A stretch of 64,000 nucleotides of DNA. Origin: Thamnaconus septentrionalis. Its lineage: Eukaryota; Chordata; Actinopteri; Tetraodontiformes; Monacanthidae. Position 1 is the stretch's first letter, and each line of letters begins with the position of its first letter. Positions 59,559 through 64,000 of this stretch are shown one piece after another. Both the position numbers and the translations under genes were made by a program. Under the pieces are notes generated by a model. It saw nothing but the letters and a program-made list of their open reading frames with translations. It did no database searches and was not told where the DNA came from. Location: assembly GCA_009823395.1 (NCBI GenBank), contig CM020507.1, positions 14,188,001 through 14,252,000 on the forward strand, in the 5' to 3' direction.

Positions 59559-60182
59559 CGTTTTGATGAAAGCTGCATTCTCACATTGAAAGAGCAAGAA
59601 AGAACAGAACTGCGTTTTTTTTCTCGGTGGAAAAAGAGTTTTTCACTTCGTTGGCATAGACAATAGTTAGTTTATAGGGATGCCCGTCTGGTGTCAACCT
59701 CTTTCTACTGGACTCCAATCTGAGTCGATCACCTTGAAAGCAACAGACAGAATGTGAGCCAACCACCTTCCACAATTGCTTCCAATGTGCCTCATTCCAA
59801 GGTATCAGTATTGGCCTTCTCCAAGATGGAAATGTGAACCATATCCTCCAGGTGGACAACCAGGTGGACAACCTTCCATCTCAGGGGAAGACTTTTGCTA
59901 AAAGTACCAAACATGCATGGTGATTATCAAGAACACCTCGTTACTTCTACTCTTTGATTTCTTTTTCTTTTCTTTTCTTAAACCTCCAGTTTGAGGTTGC
60001 GGTCCTCCTCGTGTGGAGGGTTGTTACAGCAGCGTGTTGAGACGTTTGGCAGACCGAGTCAAAACCTGCCACCTGCCTGCGCCCTCCATGAGTCGGCCTC
60101 GCTGCAAGTGCCAAGTGGCTCAGCGACGTGTCACAGAATCGGGACTAATGAACCTCAATTTCCAGCAAAGCAGCTCTGTCCC

Positions 60183-60223
60183 GTCTGCCTGCTTGTCTGC
60201 CTGCCTGTCTGCCTGTCCGTCCA
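60183..60223. repeat. Imperfect (CTGC/CTGT)n tract
   Basis: About nine diverged tetranucleotide units. A frame-shifted Cys/Leu/Val-rich peptide arises from it in overlapping frames. Confidence 0.8.
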
Positions 60224-61980
60224 TTGAATCACATAACTCCACTCCTGGACTGTGTGCACAGTATACAGTAACGTAAAGGAACGTATAACAGTAAGGCCTC
60301 GCTCCCATTGTTCTTTGCATGCGACTGATGAACTATTCTGAGACGCCGTTTTGGAGGCGGCACTCCCCCGACTCTGCACAAGAGCCTCATGATGCCTCGT
60401 GGTGTTAAAATCCACAGTAGCAAAATGATTGCTCAAGGGTATGGGGTTGATTCTAATGGCTGCAGCATCATCAAGCAAAACGGCAGCAGTATGGACTCAC
60501 TCTTACGACCTGCACGCTGCACCTGCTCTGTACGTTTGTCTGCAATGTGCCTACATGTCATTCCTTGCCCTTTAAAATCCAGACAAAACCGACAAAAGTA
60601 AGCGACAAATTGATTTTCTGTTTTTCTTACCTGTTGTGTGTCTCCGGTTGTGATATTTGAAACAACGCTGGGTGATGGTCATGATAGATGGGACTAAACT
60701 TCGAAAAAGAAAAAAAAGGGCCTCAGGTCATCATGGAACCAGTCTTCCATCTTTGGCTTTGACTCGCTCGTGAATTCCGCACAGACATGCCGGATAATAG
60801 TTTTTGAGCCCTTCTGAGGCCACAGTAAATCTACCTCAGGATGTGAGAGGAAACGACAGAAATCAGCAGCGAAATGGGGGGCAGAGTCGGCGTGACCTCT
60901 GGTCTCCGGGGGCAGTGTGTCGTTACATGCGCAGGACAGGCCAGCGCCTGTGGCTGTGGTGATTACAGCACAAGGCACCCGACTGATGTATGAGGGTTCT
61001 CTGCTCGTTGCAAAGGTAAGGAAATGTTTTTTCGTCAAGCTCAAAGCTGACATCCGTTTGGCAGTGTTGCTTGAAAAAGAAGCCACTGAGAGGCTATGCT
61101 GTTTGAGATAGAGTGTCACTAAACTAAAGAATTCCACATCATTTGGCTTTGCAAGTTCAATATTCGTCTCCCACTTCTAATCAGCACCATCAACACCATC
61201 CAACAGGTTGATGGAAACCTGAAAATTTCATGTGTTTCATGTTTTAACTCAGATTATTGGCTTACAATTGTATGGAAGCAGAAAAATTGGAAACAACATG
61301 GACTTTGACATCTTGGTGGCCCAAAAGAAAGAAAAGAGTTATTAAAAGCGGGGTCTCCTGGAGACAAGCAGGCCACTTCAGGCCGGCCTTCTTTCTGCTG
61401 TTTAACAGGGAATCCTGTGAAGCGGGGTGTTTCAATTCTATCATTAACGCCTCTCCCAAAATAGAAACTTTGATGGCGCCGGTGATTTCTGATCTTTAAA
61501 ATGCCACGGCCGTGCTCCTGGTGACTCATCCAGGCCTGCTCCCTGTCATTAACGTGTGGGGGGAAGGTGATTAGAGGTGACGAGGCACATTAACATCGCC
61601 CCCCCGCCCTCCACCCCACAACCCTCTCAAATGCCAGAAATTAATGGGAACGTAAGATTATGCATTCTTTTGATTCTACGTTGCCAATAAAAGGAAGTTA
61701 GCATTAATGAATTGGTTTTTGCCCTTTATGCCTTTAAGGATGTCTAGTCTGTATGGAGATCCTGCTTATCCAGTTCTGCATGAGGATTGTGAAATAACTC
61801 AATGTTCAATGTTTTCCCACCATCATCTTTTTTTTTTATATAACATATGCGTTAGGTCCAATAAGTTTGGAAAATGTGGATGGGGCATTCAGAAATGCAT
61901 TGAAACAAGACATTTTGCAGGACTTGCAGGACAACCCCAAACAATGAGTGTTTGAATGTTTTTTTTCAAACACCAAAAGA
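60224..61980. other. Non-coding stretch with a candidate conserved segment
   Basis: Segment 61360-61720 is repeat-poor with retained CpG and a C-run at 61600-61607, and looks like a conserved element. The 147-codon minus-strand frame at 60694-61137 and the plus-strand frame 60917-61111 overlap; neither is recognised. Confidence 0.3.
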
Positions 61981-62005
61981 AAATTAAATTAAATTAAATT
62001 AAATT
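61981..62005. repeat. (AAATT)5 minisatellite-like repeat
   Basis: Five exact pentamer units, preceded by a caaaaga tract and followed by poly-A. Confidence 0.95.
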
Positions 62006-64000
62006 AAAAAAACATTACCGGCAGAGTAGAACCAGACCAACTCTGTGAAATATACATCTTGGATCATAGCAAAATGTTTTTCCATCCATCTATCTGTATC
62101 TGTCAGTGACAAAAGTTTAAAGATTAGTCGACTGCATCATTACGCATAACATTAATAAGCAATTGTATATTAATAATCAGTCAGAGGTTCTGATGAAATG
62201 AAAAGTAAAAGATTCAAGGACGTTTCTGTACATTCTGATAGGCTTTTCCATTTTCATTAGAGTAAACACTGTTTTTCTTGTTTTTATAGGCGTGGATGTG
62301 GCAACGGATTTTAAATAAGAAAGTGATCTCAATTTTCCTTGTCAACGTGTTAAATAGCAAAATCAAAGAGAAGCATATTTCTTTTTTCTGTACTCAAAAT
62401 AGTCAATCCCAAGGAAAAAATCCAAAAATAGAACATTTTAATACAGCAGGAGCTACAAGGTTAAATGTGCAATGTATACCGCAATGAGGTGTTGATATTT
62501 TCCACCTTTTGGTTCCGGCCTGGAATTCACAGCTTAGCGTCGTTGAACTGCCAACTGTAAATTGGGAGTGGAGGTGAGGGGTGAAGAAAAACTGCTCTGT
62601 TTCTGATGGGGATTTTTCACAAGGCCTGGAATAAGGGAATCTATTTCTCAGGGGACTTATTTTTCACTTTGAATTACTCCTTCAGTCCATTCATCTCCAC
62701 GCCAATAAAGTCCAAGATCCTGCCAACGCTTTTTCATTTTGGAGATTTGCTGTCAGTCCTGATGAATCACATTCCATCTCACCGTTAACATGTTTCTAAT
62801 GCCCGGACTCGAGCTGAAGGCTCACAGCGACCAGCAGTCCCCTGGAATTAGGGAGGGAGATGGTGAGAAAAAGAGTGAAGTATGTTGAAGCGAAGCGGCG
62901 GGAGAGAGCGGAAGCAACCAACACATCTGTATGATTGTTTTAACTCCAGGGCAGAACTCACATTAGAATGTTCAAATATGGTGATTCATCTTTGCAGAGA
63001 AAATTGATCTGGGCTGTTTTGCAGCAAATGGAAGTCATTTACTGACATACACTAATGCAAACAGGACTGAATGGCTTGTAAATTTGTTTTCACAGGAAGA
63101 AATCCATTAGAGTAAAAGTCAAGTGTAAATATTAGTGTAAACAGTAGATTTTTTTCCTCTCCCGTCTCCCACAGTCGTCGCCTGTGTAATAGCTGGGAGG
63201 TGGTGCGCTGTGTGTTCCAAAGGGAGGAATTACAGTAAAATGGATCCAAACACAAAAGTGTTACAAAATTCATTCTAATTTAATCTTAAATTATTTTTTA
63301 TACATCTGGGAAAGACCCAAGAAAGGAGGGGAGTCAACTTGATGGGAAACTCGAACTAATCTGGATGAAACGGTTATTTCAGCTTGTCAGCAACAGCCTG
63401 GAGCTTGAACAAAACTCCTCCAGTCGGGGGCTGAGTGAAAACAGTTTGGTTTTTTGTGCTTTTTCGTTGTTGTGGTTATTTCTCTTTTTTTAATGTAGAA
63501 ATGCTATCTGGTTTTGACAAAATAACTGTTTCTGCATACGCACGCCAGTCTTTTTCGCAGTAGCCATGGGTCTCTTTCTCTTCTTCCACTACAGCTGTTC
63601 ATTGGTTATCGCAAAAACACTAATTGTTGGGATTTTTTTTGCATATACATATGGAATTCTTCTCCATCAACATCATCTATATCTGTAGTTTTTTGCGGTG
63701 CAGCAGTCACAAATGCCTCTGTCTCAATAAGAAGGATGACGGCGAGGCGAGGCGATGCTACAGCCGAGACAAGCTGAAAGCACTTTAGGGCTTGAATCAC
63801 AGTGACACGGCCCTCTCGCTTAGATACAAAGTGGTTTGTTTTTGTTTTGTGTGAGTGATGAATATGATCAAACAGGAAAAAAATTGCATCCTATCTTTCA
63901 GGGAAGAAAGTAGAGGGTGAACAATGCGAGACAAAATGCCCGCCTTTGGTTTCAAAGGCGAGATGCGGCAAAAGGACAACAACTTTGACCTGTCATGAAC
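62006..64000. other. Non-coding stretch, no gene recognised
   Basis: AT-rich, repeat-poor DNA. Segment 62510-63250 has mixed composition and could hold a conserved element. Small frames near the right edge (63606-63982 minus) show no domain. The window ends inside unassigned DNA. Confidence 0.3.

Larger units (their letters stand above)
58021..60182. other. Non-coding stretch with candidate conserved islands
   Basis: Holds a short (AGAT)n at 58157-58170, a (CAG)5 at 59544-59558 and a tandem 12-mer ccaggtggacaa at 59848-59871. Segment 58690-59300 is repeat-poor with retained CpG and looks like regulatory DNA. Small frames such as 58316-58624 (plus) are unrecognised. Confidence 0.3.

Noticed and set aside
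1..64000. CRISPR array, bacterial operon or defence system
   Set aside because: All tandem repeats are microsatellites or homopolymers without spacers, and there are no dense long open frames with ribosome binding sites.
1..64000. Endogenous retrovirus or autonomous LINE
   Set aside because: No open frame shows a reverse-transcriptase, integrase, gag or endonuclease motif, and no paired long terminal repeats were seen.

Overview
The window reads as nuclear DNA from a ray-finned (probably percomorph) fish. The evidence is long (GT)n and (AT)n microsatellites, tRNA-headed SINEs of a kind widespread in spiny-rayed fishes, remnants of hAT-like DNA transposons, and no bacterial gene organisation. 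I found no protein-coding gene, tRNA, rRNA or CRISPR array that I can support. All open frames are short (longest about 234 codons). Most overlap each other on both strands, and none shows a recognisable domain, a reverse-transcriptase or transposase motif, or convincing paired splice sites. I read the window as intergenic (or possibly deep intronic) DNA: a 64-kb stretch without a recognisable gene.

Layout. 1-2.2 kb: unassigned DNA ending in a CpG-dense patch, followed by a probable hAT-type element end at 2193. 2.7-12.1 kb: non-coding DNA with microsatellites (3220, 10053) and a perfect hairpin at 9648-9690. 12.1-12.5 kb: a full-length tRNA-derived SINE flanked by a perfect 13-bp target-site duplication. 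14.2-14.5 kb: a short hAT-like non-autonomous element. 18.7-19.4 kb: large compound GT/AT arrays. 20.2-21.8 kb: a CpG-rich cluster that includes a 240-bp CpG-island-like block with a TATA-like motif. 26.4-27.0 kb: a nest of repeats, in which a 5'-truncated SINE copy with a 12-bp duplication sits inside an older element, next to another interspersed repeat. 30.8-31.0, 35.1-35.4, 37.4-37.6, 42.9-43.1, 45.6-45.8 and 53.5-53.6 kb: further degraded repeats. 41.1-42.2, 46.6-47.2, 51.9-52.7, 58.7-59.3 and 61.4-61.7 kb: low-repeat, CpG-retaining or TAAT-rich non-coding blocks that look like candidate conserved regulatory elements.

Interpretation. The alternation of repeat-poor, compositionally distinct islands with young and old mobile elements is what a regulatory landscape around a developmental gene would look like, but conservation cannot be judged from one sequence and the neighbouring gene is not visible. 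The best-supported observations are the two SINE insertions with intact target-site duplications and the perfect hairpins. No new multi-gene system is present.
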